Shown here: piece by piece, positions 8,278 to 16,289 of the stretch
Layout of the letters: each line of letters begins with the position of its first letter
Numbering within the stretch: position 1 is the stretch's first letter
From: CAYVUV01 sp964455095
GTDB taxonomy: Bacteria > Desulfobacterota > Binatia > HRBIN30 > CADEER01
DNA: 27,609 bases
Direction: 5' to 3'
Assembly (NCBI GenBank): GCA_964455095.1
Contig: CAYVUV010000411.1
Span: forward strand, 1 to 27,609
The notes under the pieces: model-generated
What the model was told of the DNA's origin: nothing
Seen by the model: the letters and a program-made list of their open reading frames with translations, nothing else
Database searches by the model: none
Translations under genes and position numbers: made by a program

Positions 8278-10542
8278 TCAGCGCGGGCCGTCTTGCGCCG
8301 CGCGTGCCATCGCGTCTTGCTGCTCCAACCGCTCGAGGAATTCGGTCGCGGCAATGGCGGCATTGCGCGCCGCAAATCGGTAGTAGGCGAAGAACTGCGT
8401 CGGGAAGCCCGGCAGCATGAGGGGATCGCTCTCGCCGTCCGATACGGCGCGGAAGGCGATGAAAGGCACGCCGTGCTCGGCCGCTGCGCGGGCGATCGCC
8501 GCGGTCTCCATGTCGACGGCCGCGGGCGGCTCGGGCTCGGTTTCGGCCGCGGTCTCGGCGGCGGAGATCCCGCTGCCGTTCACCGCGACATCGCAGCCGA
8601 ACACGTCGTCGCCGCCGACGCGGCACGGAACAGGCGTGTCGCCGAACGGGTCACTGCTCTGCCCGGCGCCCCCGACAAAGACGGCGGGTTCGTGCTCCAT
8701 GCACACCGGCTCGTGCTCGGGCTGCGAAGCGATCAGCGTGCAGCGTTCGAGCGCGGCGCCGCCCGCGGCTGCGACCTGGCCGGCGAGCTCGAGCCACTGC
8801 GGCTCGACCACGTACTGGGTGGTGTCGTCGGCGAACGACCACGTCGCCGGCACGATCACGTCGCCGATCCGCCGTGGGCTGCCGGCGACGGCGGAGACGA
8901 TGACCCCACCGACCTCGAAGTGCTCGAACGCCAGGCCCGCGGTCACTCTGGCGTTGGCCAAGCCCAGGCCGGTCATGGCGAGCAGGACCCGCGCGCCCCC
9001 GAGGCGCCCGACGCGAAAGACGCGGCCGTCGATGATGCTCGTTTGCGCGACGGTGGCGCGCTCGAGGACCGGAGCCAACTCGGCCTGGAGCGCGCTCAGG
9101 ACAGCGATCAGAGGGGGTGAGCAGTCGCCGCCATCGGTGAGCGATTGCGCCACCGCGCCGACGAGCTCGTCGACGGTGACGTCGCCGCTGTTGTCGCGAT
9201 CGATGCCGAGGCAGTCGGAGACCGGCAGATTGCCGAGCGCGATGCCGACGCCGCGGATCAGCTCATCGATGGTGACCATCTCGTCGCCGTTGCAATCGCC
9301 AGTGCACATCGGCGGTTCGATGGTGGCTGTCGCCGTTGGAGTGGCGGCGGTCGCCGTGGCGCCCGCGGGCGTGGTGGGGGTCGGAGTGGTGGTGGGAGTG
9401 GCCGATGCGGTGGACGTCGGAACGGTCGGCGTCACGGCGACGGTGGCTGATCCGGTGGGGCTTGGCGGGACCGTCGCCGTGGCCGAGGGCACAATGGTCG
9501 GGGTCAGTGAAGCGGGTACGGTCCCAGTCCGCGTCGGCGAAGCCGATTCGGTCACCGTCGCCGTGGCGGTCGCCACTTCCGTTCGGGTGGCTTGCGGCGA
9601 GACCGTTGCCGTGGCTGTCGCGACCGGGTTGAACGTCGCCGACGCGGTGACGACGGCGGTGCTCGTCGGTGTGCTCGAGGGATCAGCGGTGTGTGTCGGT
9701 GTGGCGGTGCTCGTCGGCGAGGCGGTCAGCGAGGCGGTTGCGGTCGGCGTCGCCGGCACCGGCGCGGCGCCGAGCGCGTCGAGGTCGGCCGTCGCCCACT
9801 CGGGGTGCGTGGCCGATCCGTCGTACAGCAACAACCACGCGTCGAGGGATGGGTCGTAGGCGAGGACATCCTCGTCGTCGAAGGCCACTCCGCCGATGCT
9901 GCCGCTGCCGTCGAACGAGAGCAGCAGGCGCCCGCTGTCGAGGTAGTGCAGGGCGTCGAGGTTGAGCCCCGGCGCCACGCCGGCCGCCGCGGCATCGAAG
10001 AAGAGCGTGAAGTCGGCGCCGTCGAAGCGCACGACGTCGGCGCTCTCGAAGGTGACGCCATCGATCCGCAGCGCGGTATCGAAGGATAGCAACAGGTCGT
10101 CGCCCACCATGCTCACCGCGTCGATCGCCGTGCCGTTGGGGATGCCGTTGGCGGCGCCGGCAAAGAAGAACGAGGCCGAGGTGCCGTCGGTGCGCACGAC
10201 GTCGGAAGGCGCCACGGTGAGGCTGTGGAACACGACCGTGGTGTCGAACGCCAACAGGTGATCGCCGTCGGGCAGACGGTGGTACCCGACCACGTTGGCG
10301 TTTGGCGGGATCGGGCCGAGATCGATCAGTGTCGGCACGCCGAGCTCGCCTTCGTCCGCGACGTTGTCGGGTCCGACCGTGGTGGCGCCGAGCTGGGCGG
10401 TGATGTCGGGCGAGTACGAGATGAGGGCCAACGGCTCGACGAACCCGGCCGCCGCGCGCCCCGCCGCGCCGCACAGCGCCAGCGCCGCACACAGAGCTGC
10501 GAGCGCCGCCGGCCGGAGAGATATGGCCGAACGGGGCCGCAT
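8278..10542 (-). CDS. Secreted repeat / Thr-Pro linker / EF-hand / nucleosidase-like fusion protein
   Basis: A 754-residue protein starting at the ATG at 10542, which overlaps the stop of the upstream beta-helix gene (ATGA); the frame upstream of that is shadow. In order: signal peptide (about 1-33, ending GRAAAG); three copies of a roughly 55-residue unit with cores at 96-120, 151-175 and 207-231 (pattern LLxFDT...G..F...DVVR.DG); a low-complexity Thr/Ser/Pro/Ala linker at 263-410; two calcium-binding EF-hand loops, D416-N418-D420...E427 and D448-D450-S452-D454...E459; and a phosphorylase-superfamily domain at about 478-740. In the last domain E488 (ALQAEL), E679 (VDMETAAIA) and D702 (AVSDGES) align with the catalytic Glu, substrate Glu and Asp of MTA/SAH nucleosidase. 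A Cys-bearing insert (C601-C650) suits an oxidising compartment. Predicted exported nucleosidase; substrate unknown. Confidence 0.8.
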   Translation of the reverse strand: MRPRSAISLRPAALAALCAALALCGAAGRAAAGFVEPLALISYSPDITAQLGATTVGPDNVADEGELGVPTLIDLGPIPPNANVVGYHRLPDGDHLLAFDTTVVFHSLTVAPSDVVRTDGTSASFFFAGAANGIPNGTAIDAVSMVGDDLLLSFDTALRIDGVTFESADVVRFDGADFTLFFDAAAAGVAPGLNLDALHYLDSGRLLLSFDGSGSIGGVAFDDEDVLAYDPSLDAWLLLYDGSATHPEWATADLDALGAAPVPATPTATASLTASPTSTATPTHTADPSSTPTSTAVVTASATFNPVATATATVSPQATRTEVATATATVTESASPTRTGTVPASLTPTIVPSATATVPPSPTGSATVAVTPTVPTSTASATPTTTPTPTTPAGATATAATPTATATIEPPMCTGDCNGDEMVTIDELIRGVGIALGNLPVSDCLGIDRDNSGDVTVDELVGAVAQSLTDGGDCSPPLIAVLSALQAELAPVLERATVAQTSIIDGRVFRVGRLGGARVLLAMTGLGLANARVTAGLAFEHFEVGGVIVSAVAGSPRRIGDVIVPATWSFADDTTQYVVEPQWLELAGQVAAAGGAALERCTLIASQPEHEPVCMEHEPAVFVGGAGQSSDPFGDTPVPCRVGGDDVFGCDVAVNGSGISAAETAAETEPEPPAAVDMETAAIARAAAEHGVPFIAFRAVSDGESDPLMLPGFPTQFFAYYRFAARNAAIAATEFLERLEQQDAMARAAQDGPR
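9313..9756 (-). repeat. Low-complexity coding repeat (Thr/Pro/Ala linker)
   Basis: Degenerate short-period DNA made of alternating Thr/Ala/Val/Ser/Pro codons, seen on the forward strand as runs of GTGGCGGTCG-like words. It encodes residues 263-410 of the secreted fusion protein (units such as TPTATA, TATATV and TPTTTPTP). Such linkers separate exported domains and are prone to slippage, so length differences between strains would be expected. Confidence 0.85.
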
Positions 10543-11471
10543 CAGGGGCAGGCGATGGGCACGCCGCAGAGGTTCTGACCCTGATCGACGCCGCCGGCGA
10601 CTTGCGTCTGATCGTTGCCGCCGTGGTTGTCGCGCAGATTGCTCTGCGTGTAGCCGGAGTTGGCGTCGAGCGAGAACCCGAACTGCGTGTTGGCAAAGGC
10701 GGTGTTGCCGATCAGCACGCAGTTGACGCAGGAGATGCCGTTGCCCAGGTTGAGACGCACCGTGTTGCCATCGAGCGTACAGCTCGTCGACGCCGCGATG
10801 CCGGTGCCCTTGTTGCTCGCCGCCGTGTTGTGGCTCAGGCTGCTCGACTGGCTGGTTTGGATGCCGTTCTGCCCATTGTTGTCGGCGGTGTTGCCCGCGA
10901 GCGTGTTGGCGCTGCTGGTCTGGATGCCGTTGCCGGCGTTCGATCCCGCGATGCAGCCGCTGATGACGGAATTCGCGTCGACTTGAATGCCAATGCCGCC
11001 ATTGTTGGTGGCCGTGACGTCCTCGACGCGCGCACGCGCACCGAGCGACACGCCGCCGCTCGGAAAGCCGCGCACGATGCCGTTGCGCACCGTCACCGAC
11101 GGCGAGCCGCTGCCGTCGATGCCGCGCGACGTCCCCGGCGTCACGCAGCCGTCGATTCCGCACGAGCCCGGCCCCTGCAGCGCGAAGCCGTTGAGATCGA
11201 TGGTCACGCCGTTCGACGTCGTCACGAAGATGGCCGACACATTCAGGAGGCCGGCGTTGAGCGACAAGTTGCCGGTGAGGCGGAAGCTGCCGCCGGTGTT
11301 GATCGTCACCGGAAAGTCGGGCGCGTCACCGGGCACCACGCCGCCGGCCAGCGCGCGCGCCTGGTTGATCTCGATGACGCCGTCCACCGCCAGCGCCGGA
11401 TGGCCGACGAGGGTGAGCCAGGCGGCGACCCCCGCGGCGTGCAGCAGCCGCCTCGCATTGGCTATGCGCAT
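10542..11471 (-). CDS. Exported right-handed parallel beta-helix repeat protein
   Basis: A 309-residue protein. The ATG at 11471 is preferred over the longer frame because a strong ribosome site (AAGGGGGGA) lies about 6 bases upstream and the N-terminus is then a classic signal peptide, MRIANARRLLHAAG... ending HPALA around residue 28. The body has short repeating rungs rich in Asn, Gly and Ser: NGVTIDLNGFAL, VRNGIVRGF, ATNNGGIGIQVD, GSNAGNGIQTS, DNNGQNGIQTS, ASNKGTGIAAS, RLNLGNGISC. This is the NosD/pectate-lyase-like beta-helix pattern. Cys pairs near the C-terminus fit a periplasmic or surface location. No catalytic residues of a known lyase could be assigned. It is the first gene of a two-gene unit with the EF-hand/nucleosidase fusion, so both may work outside the inner membrane. 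Confidence 0.8.
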   Translation of the reverse strand: MRIANARRLLHAAGVAAWLTLVGHPALAVDGVIEINQARALAGGVVPGDAPDFPVTINTGGSFRLTGNLSLNAGLLNVSAIFVTTSNGVTIDLNGFALQGPGSCGIDGCVTPGTSRGIDGSGSPSVTVRNGIVRGFPSGGVSLGARARVEDVTATNNGGIGIQVDANSVISGCIAGSNAGNGIQTSSANTLAGNTADNNGQNGIQTSQSSSLSHNTAASNKGTGIAASTSCTLDGNTVRLNLGNGISCVNCVLIGNTAFANTQFGFSLDANSGYTQSNLRDNHGGNDQTQVAGGVDQGQNLCGVPIACP

Positions 11472-11608
11472 GGTTCCCCCCTTTCCGACGCGCAGCGAGC
11501 GCGCCCCGCGACAGAAGCACGAGATGCATGCAGCCGGCAAGGGGCGCGCGTTCCTGGTTCAAATTGAGAAGTTGACTGCCGCGCATCCGCCTCGTAGTGA
11601 GTGGCCGC

Positions 11609-13309
11609 ATGCGGCGAGTCGCGATGGCCCTGCTCGTGCTCGCCGGGTACGCCGCGCTGGTCGTTTATCTGACCTGGCCGCTGGCGCAGCACGCGACCAC
11701 CCACCTGCCCGACACCGCCCCCGCGTGCCGCTTCGACAACCTGTACTCGGCGTGGACGCTCGCGCACCAGACCACGGCGCTGGTCACCAACCCGGCCCGA
11801 TTCCCGCAGAGCAACAACTTCTGCCCGACGCCGAACGCGCTGTTCTACGGGCCGACCGGCTCCGGCGCGCTGCTGTTCTTCGCGCCGGCGTTCCTGCTCA
11901 CGGGCAACCCGACGTTGGCGCTCAATGTCTTGCTCTTCACATCGGTCGTGCTCACCGCCGCGGCGCTGCACCTCGTCGTGCGGTACTGGACCGGCTCGCA
12001 TCTCAGCGGCGCGGTGGCGGCCAGCGTGTACCTCTTCATCCGTTGGACGCTGTGGCAATGGCTGCCGACGACGCCGCACGCGTCGGTGCTCGAATACTTT
12101 CCACTGATCATCCTCCTCGCCGCCACGCCGGCGGTTGGGCTGCGGCGCAGCCTCGCGCTGTTTGTGCTGGTCGTGCTGCAGTCGCTGACGGACCTGGTCT
12201 ACGTCGCACCCGCCGTGCTGGTGCCCCTCGGCGTGCTCGGCGCGGTACGGCTGGCGCGCTCCCCCACGCGCAAGGCCGGAGCGATCTTGCTCGGCATCGT
12301 CGCGCTGAGCGGACTGATTCTCCTCATCCCCGCCTGGGGGCATCTGCGCGTCGGGCTCGACACGCCCAACCTCGCGCGCGAGGGCTTCTGGAAGATCGAT
12401 GCGGACTGGTTTCGGCAGCACGGGACGGAGATTCCGTGGGGACTGTTCGACACGCTCGCCCCGACCGCGCTGCCCGGGGCCGCGCTGGGGCTGCTCTGCG
12501 TGTTTGCGTTCAGCGCACAGGCGCGCCGGCACCCCGCGTGCCGACCGCTGGCGCTGTGGGCCGTGCTCGGCCTGCTGATGTCGCTGACGCCGTCGGTGCG
12601 CTTCGGCGACCACCCGATCGATCTGCCGCAGGCGCTCTTGGCCAAGTGGCTGCCGTTCTTCGGACAGATCCGCGTGCCCTCGCGGCTCGGCGTCGCCACG
12701 CTGATGAGCTGCGCCATCCTCGCCGGCATCGCCTTCAGCGAGCTGATGCGGCAGATCGCGCAAGAGTCGCGGCTGCGCGCGCGGGCGCCGCTGGTGAACG
12801 TCGCGCTCGCCGCGGCGGTGATCGGCATCATGTACGTGGAGTACCGCGGCTACCTCCCCGCCCTGCTGTTCGGGGAAGAGATCGCTCACGACTACCCGAT
12901 CGCGCCGGCCCCCACGCTCGACGCACCGTTCAGCGAGATTCTGCGCCAACCCGGCGGCGCGCTGTTGGAGCTGCCGGCGCATCTGGAGCGATCCGTGCGG
13001 CCGCCGACCTGGCATGCGCGGGCAATGTACCGATCGATCTACCACCGGCGGCCCGTGCTCAATGGCTATGCGAGCTACTGGCCAGCCGGGTTCGCCGAGC
13101 GCATGGCGCTGGCGACGCGCTTGCCGGATCCCGACGCGCTCGCCGCGTTGCGGCGCGAGACCGACCTGGCGCTCGTCTGGGTGCACCTGCGCGACCTGTC
13201 CGCCAAGGGCCGCAGGCCGTGGACCGCGCTCGCCGACGCCGGCGGTCGCGAAGATTTGCGCCTGGTCGCCCGCGACGAGGACGAGCTGCTCTTCGCGACG
13301 TCGCCGTAG
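11609..13309 (+). CDS. Polytopic membrane protein, GT-C glycosyltransferase-like
   Basis: About 566 residues with some ten hydrophobic segments, beginning MRRVAMALLVLAGYAALVVY. A GTG twelve bases upstream (11597) is an alternative start; neither has a clear ribosome site. After TM1 comes an extracytoplasmic loop with TWPLAQHATTHLPDT and FDNLYSAWTLAHQ, the usual acidic first loop of GT-C-like proteins in which a catalytic Asp or Glu is expected (D39, counted from 11609, or D47 are candidates). The region after about residue 430 is soluble and contains LLELPAHLERS and RPVLNGYASYWP, a tail seen in many uncharacterised bacterial GT-C-like proteins. Probable role: transfer of a sugar from a polyprenyl-phosphate donor, or an unassigned membrane function. 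It stands alone, 18 bp from the convergent lipoprotein operon. Confidence 0.7.
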   Translation: MRRVAMALLVLAGYAALVVYLTWPLAQHATTHLPDTAPACRFDNLYSAWTLAHQTTALVTNPARFPQSNNFCPTPNALFYGPTGSGALLFFAPAFLLTGNPTLALNVLLFTSVVLTAAALHLVVRYWTGSHLSGAVAASVYLFIRWTLWQWLPTTPHASVLEYFPLIILLAATPAVGLRRSLALFVLVVLQSLTDLVYVAPAVLVPLGVLGAVRLARSPTRKAGAILLGIVALSGLILLIPAWGHLRVGLDTPNLAREGFWKIDADWFRQHGTEIPWGLFDTLAPTALPGAALGLLCVFAFSAQARRHPACRPLALWAVLGLLMSLTPSVRFGDHPIDLPQALLAKWLPFFGQIRVPSRLGVATLMSCAILAGIAFSELMRQIAQESRLRARAPLVNVALAAAVIGIMYVEYRGYLPALLFGEEIAHDYPIAPAPTLDAPFSEILRQPGGALLELPAHLERSVRPPTWHARAMYRSIYHRRPVLNGYASYWPAGFAERMALATRLPDPDALAALRRETDLALVWVHLRDLSAKGRRPWTALADAGGREDLRLVARDEDELLFATSP

Positions 13310-13327
13310 CGGCGCCCGACGCGCGAC

Positions 13328-14680
13328 TCAGCGCGGTTCGGTGACCACGACGGCCGCGTAGCCGGCGCTGGGCACGTCGACCGCGATGGTCCGCCCGGCG
13401 CTGCCGCTGCCTTCGAAGCGCACAGCCACCGTGTGCTGCCCGGGTGCGACGGGCACGCGCGCGACGAGCACGCGCCCGGGCAGCGTCGACCACGAGCGCG
13501 TGTCCGGGCGGTCGAACGCGACCAGCGCCGACTCGAACAGGATGGCCAGGATGTCGCCCAAAGCATTGCTTTGCTGCTTGCCTCCGGCGCGGATGCCCTC
13601 CGCCACGGCGGCCCGCGTCGCCATGCGCGTCAGCGCCGCCGCGATGATTTTCGGCTTCGCCTTCTCGTACTCCTGGCTCACCGCGGCGCCGAGGTCGGTC
13701 AGCGTCTCGACGGCGACGGCGCTGCCGTCGACGGTCACGCTGGCCGGGCCGAGCGTGCTGGGCGATGCGGCGAGATCCGGGTAGACGACGACTTTGGTTG
13801 CACCGTACTTGAGCACGTCGAACTTCCCGGTGGCGTACACACCGGCCAGCCCGATGGCGGCGCCGACCGGTATGCGTCGCGCCTCTTTGTGCGGGACGCG
13901 ACCGACGTTCAACACGATCAGCACCTCGCGCTCCGGTGTGGCCGGCCGCGGCGCTTTCGGGACGCGTGCGAGCACTTCGGATATGCGCGGGCCGCGGTAG
14001 GGATTCACGGCTGCCAGCCGCGCGATAGGTGCGTTGAGCGACTCGAGCGGGCCACGCGCCAGCGCCTCCTCGTAATAGCGCAGGGCGCGATCGCCCTCGC
14101 CCCGGCGCTCGAAGACGAACCCGGCGAGATACGTGCCGAGCGTGGCGGGCCCATCGGCATCGATCTCCTCGGCGGCGAGGTAGTCGCGCATGACCTGGAA
14201 GCGCCGCGCCTCGACCGCCGCACCGTCGAGGTCGCCGACGGCCAGGTAGTTGAGCATGTTGACGGCGTTGAGCGATAGCCGCTCCGTGGGCGGCGTCTTG
14301 TAGGTCTTGACGCTGTCACTGTAGAGGTAGCTGCCCAGGGTGCCGATGGCGTCGCCGCTCAGATCGAGCAACTCGAGATGCTGCTCGGCGGCGGAGAGGT
14401 CGCGCGCCGAGCCGGGAAAGCGGGTGAGCGCTTGCTGCAGCGTGCCGCGCTCGAGCGCGGCGAGTGGGCGATCGCCGTTCCAGTTGCTCGGGAGGCTATC
14501 CGCGGACTCGACGCCGAGGACGCGGTTGATGTCGGCCACCGCCGCGTCATAGTTGCCGCCGGCCGCGGCGCGCATCGCCTGATCGACGTGCTCGGTATAG
14601 GTGGCGCAGCCCGCCGCCGCGAGCGCGGCGAGCGCGAGCAGCGCCACCCGGACGGGAGTCGGCCTTCGCGTCAGGCCCAT
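13328..14680 (-). CDS. TPR-containing outer-membrane lipoprotein, COG3014-like
   Basis: A 450-residue protein with a lipoprotein signal peptide (LALAALAAAGC, lipidated Cys25). Residues 30-230 are helical and TPR-like (GNYDAAVADINRVLG, AALERGTLQQALTRFPGS, LNYLAVGDLDGAAVEARRF, FERRGEGDRALRYYEEAL). The C-terminal 200 residues are mixed, with EVLIVLNVGRVPHKEARRIPVG near 248 and an alpha-helical segment PKIIAAALTRMATRAAVAEG near 345. The organisation matches the uncharacterised COG3014 lipoprotein type often found beside LpoB/CsgG-like lipoproteins. It is the last gene of a three-gene operon, 10 bp after the LpoB-like gene. A cell-envelope scaffolding or peptidoglycan-related role is inferred from context. 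Confidence 0.78.
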   Translation of the reverse strand: MGLTRRPTPVRVALLALAALAAAGCATYTEHVDQAMRAAAGGNYDAAVADINRVLGVESADSLPSNWNGDRPLAALERGTLQQALTRFPGSARDLSAAEQHLELLDLSGDAIGTLGSYLYSDSVKTYKTPPTERLSLNAVNMLNYLAVGDLDGAAVEARRFQVMRDYLAAEEIDADGPATLGTYLAGFVFERRGEGDRALRYYEEALARGPLESLNAPIARLAAVNPYRGPRISEVLARVPKAPRPATPEREVLIVLNVGRVPHKEARRIPVGAAIGLAGVYATGKFDVLKYGATKVVVYPDLAASPSTLGPASVTVDGSAVAVETLTDLGAAVSQEYEKAKPKIIAAALTRMATRAAVAEGIRAGGKQQSNALGDILAILFESALVAFDRPDTRSWSTLPGRVLVARVPVAPGQHTVAVRFEGSGSAGRTIAVDVPSAGYAAVVVTEPR

Positions 14681-14690
14681 GCGCGGCTGA

Positions 14691-15338
14691 TCACCGCTGC
14701 AGGGCCTTCGTGCGCGCCACTTCGTTCTGGAATCGGATCAGCCCGTTCTCGATCTCGATGACCTGGAGGAAGAGCGTGTACTGCAACCGGCGCAGCTTGC
14801 TCAGCCGCTCGTCGACCGAGGTGATCTTGCCGGTAAAGAAGTACTGCGCGCCCAGCTGGCGACCGAGCCGCTGTGCGGAGGTCGGGTCATAGGCGGCGCC
14901 GTGCTGGATGCCGATTTCGCGCGCCAGCGCTTCCTGACTGCTGCGATCGACGACGCGCACCGCGCCGGTGTTGACGAGGGCGGTTTCGATCGAGGACAGC
15001 AACGTCAGCATCTGGTCGTCGAGGTGCTGGGTGGTGGCGTTCTGAATCGGCCAGATGGCGACGACCGGCGGCACCGCCGCACCCTTGACCGTCTGTTGCC
15101 AGAACGGAGAGGCTTCGAGGCGCGCCAGGTAGTCGGCGACCAGGTACGTGCTGTCGTCGCGACCGAGCGTGACGCTGAGCGCCGGCCGATCGAGGTCGGG
15201 GTTCTCGGTGCCCTCGCCGCCGCGCATCGCGCGCGGCGCGCACCCCGCCCCGGCCGCGAGGGCGACCATCAGACCGAGCGCGAGCACCACCCGCGGGCCG
15301 CGCGAACCGACGCCGTATCGCTGAGTCGATGCACTCAT
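14691..15338 (-). CDS. LpoB-like lipoprotein (penicillin-binding protein activator family)
   Basis: A 215-residue protein from the ATG at 15338, which overlaps the previous stop (ATGA) and has a GGGGGA ribosome site. A lipoprotein signal ends at ALAAGAGC (Cys33). From about residue 55 it follows the LpoB pattern: SVTLGRDDSTYLVADYL, then VVAIWPIQNATTQHLDDQMLTLLSSIETALVN, VRVVDRSSQEALAREIG, GRQLGAQYFFTGKITSV and a C-terminal helix. In enterobacteria LpoB reaches from the outer membrane to activate PBP1B. LpoB homologues in distant phyla occur without PBP1B and may have other partners, and none is encoded here. Operon with the genes on both sides. Confidence 0.85.
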   Translation of the reverse strand: MSASTQRYGVGSRGPRVVLALGLMVALAAGAGCAPRAMRGGEGTENPDLDRPALSVTLGRDDSTYLVADYLARLEASPFWQQTVKGAAVPPVVAIWPIQNATTQHLDDQMLTLLSSIETALVNTGAVRVVDRSSQEALAREIGIQHGAAYDPTSAQRLGRQLGAQYFFTGKITSVDERLSKLRRLQYTLFLQVIEIENGLIRFQNEVARTKALQR

Positions 15339-15679
15339 CCGAAGAGTCCCCCGATCGCTGCAAAGGGAAGAAGTACCAGGTCGAGCGGCACCGTGAGGGG
15401 ATAGAGGAGTATCTTCGCCGCCGGTGCCATGGTCGACTGCGCCACACTGCCGGTCAGGGCGAAGAAGTAGCCGGTGTTGTACCAGCTCTTTTCCTCCGGA
15501 GGGACGGGTTGGTAACGCGGCTCGAGCTCGCGCGGCTGCGTGCCGTCGGCTTGCGCGAGCTCGAGCGCCGCTCGTTCGACCTGCGGGGCTTGCACTGCCC
15601 CGGAGATCGTCGCCGTCGCCAGCAGGGCGGCCCCCGCGAAGACGGCGAGGTACCAGGGGTCTCGTCGGTTGGTTCGCAT
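15335..15679 (-). CDS. Small YceK/YidQ-like exported protein
   Basis: A 114-residue protein with a hydrophobic N-terminus (WYLAVFAGAALLATATISGAV) that could be a signal peptide or anchor; no lipobox Cys is present. The C-terminus SWYNTGYFFALTGSVAQST...KILLYPLTVPLDLVLLPFAAIGG resembles the DUF1375 (YceK/YidQ) pattern, in which a Pro-x-Thr-x-hydrophobic-Asp-x3-LP core is typical. It is the first gene of the operon with the LpoB-like and COG3014-like lipoproteins, overlapping the former by 4 bases. A second, shorter protein with the same C-terminal core is encoded at 24106-24339. Function unknown; envelope-associated by context. Confidence 0.7.
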   Translation of the reverse strand: MRTNRRDPWYLAVFAGAALLATATISGAVQAPQVERAALELAQADGTQPRELEPRYQPVPPEEKSWYNTGYFFALTGSVAQSTMAPAAKILLYPLTVPLDLVLLPFAAIGGLFG

Positions 15680-15833
15680 GAACCCTTTGTACTGTGTGCA
15701 AAGCCCTTCGCCAAGTGGGCAACTGTTGCGAGCAAATGGAACCGATCGGTTACGGGGGGGGCCAAGCGAGTGACAGAATGAGGGCCGCGGGGGGGTAGCT
15801 GTCGCTGCGCCGGGTCGGTGCTAGGCTATTTTC

Positions 15834-16289
15834 ATGGCCGCCGCCGCTCCGTCCTCCGGCTCCGCCGCGCGGTCGGGCGCGTTGATCTTGCTGTATGACG
15901 GGGTCTGCGCGCTCTGCAACGGCACGGTGCGCTTTGCGCTGCGGCACGACCGTACGGACCGCGTGCGCGTCGCCGCGCTGCAGAGCCGCTTCGCGGCCGA
16001 GTTGCTGGCACGCCACGGGCGCAGCGAGCGCGATTTCGACACGGTGTGCGTCGTAGAGGACTACGGCCTGGCTTCCGAGCGGCTGCTGGTGAAGTCCGAT
16101 GCCATCCTGCACCTGCTCGGCGCCTTCGGCGGCGTATGGCGGCTGAGCGGCCTGCTGCGCCTGCTCCCGCGCGCCGTCCGCGACCGCGCCTACGCCGTCG
16201 TGGTGCGCAACCGCTATCGCTGGTTCGGCCGCTACGATGGATGCCCGCTGCCGGCACCCGCGCAGCGCGCCAAGTTCATCGTCGACTAG
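15834..16289 (+). CDS. DCC1-like thiol-disulfide oxidoreductase family protein (DUF393)
   Basis: A 151-residue protein with the family's hallmark YDGVCALCN at residues 21-29 (C25 and C28 form the redox CxxC). It is followed by the usual layout: a short basic FALRHDRTDRVRVAALQS segment, a DTVCVVEDYGL...RLLVKSDAILHLL block and a C-terminal helix with NRYRWFGRYDGCPLP. Length and motif order are typical. Most members are predicted thioredoxin-like folds of uncertain substrate. Its TAG stop overlaps the stop of the convergent kinase gene in a shared CTAG (16286-16289). Confidence 0.88.
   Translation: MAAAAPSSGSAARSGALILLYDGVCALCNGTVRFALRHDRTDRVRVAALQSRFAAELLARHGRSERDFDTVCVVEDYGLASERLLVKSDAILHLLGAFGGVWRLSGLLRLLPRAVRDRAYAVVVRNRYRWFGRYDGCPLPAPAQRAKFIVD

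Noticed and set aside
7357..9120. 587-codon forward frame over the metallopeptidase and nucleosidase fusion
   Set aside because: Antisense to two well-supported genes and without recognisable motifs.
9850..10542. Cellulosomal dockerin interpretation of the EF-hand region
   Set aside because: Loops resemble dockerin-type EF-hands, but no cohesin or glycoside hydrolase is present; generic paired EF-hands are the safer call (the EF-hands themselves lie near 9115-9310).
10543..11163. N-terminal extension of the nucleosidase fusion upstream of 10542
   Set aside because: It is the out-of-frame shadow of the beta-helix gene; a signal peptide and ATGA overlap fix the start at 10542.
11462..13186. 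574-codon reverse frame opposite the GT-C-like protein
   Set aside because: Gln/Arg/Glu-rich shadow; the forward frame has the transmembrane pattern.
12901..13309. Separate soluble gene at the end of the GT-C-like protein
   Set aside because: The frame is continuous with the membrane part and no internal start with a ribosome site is evident.
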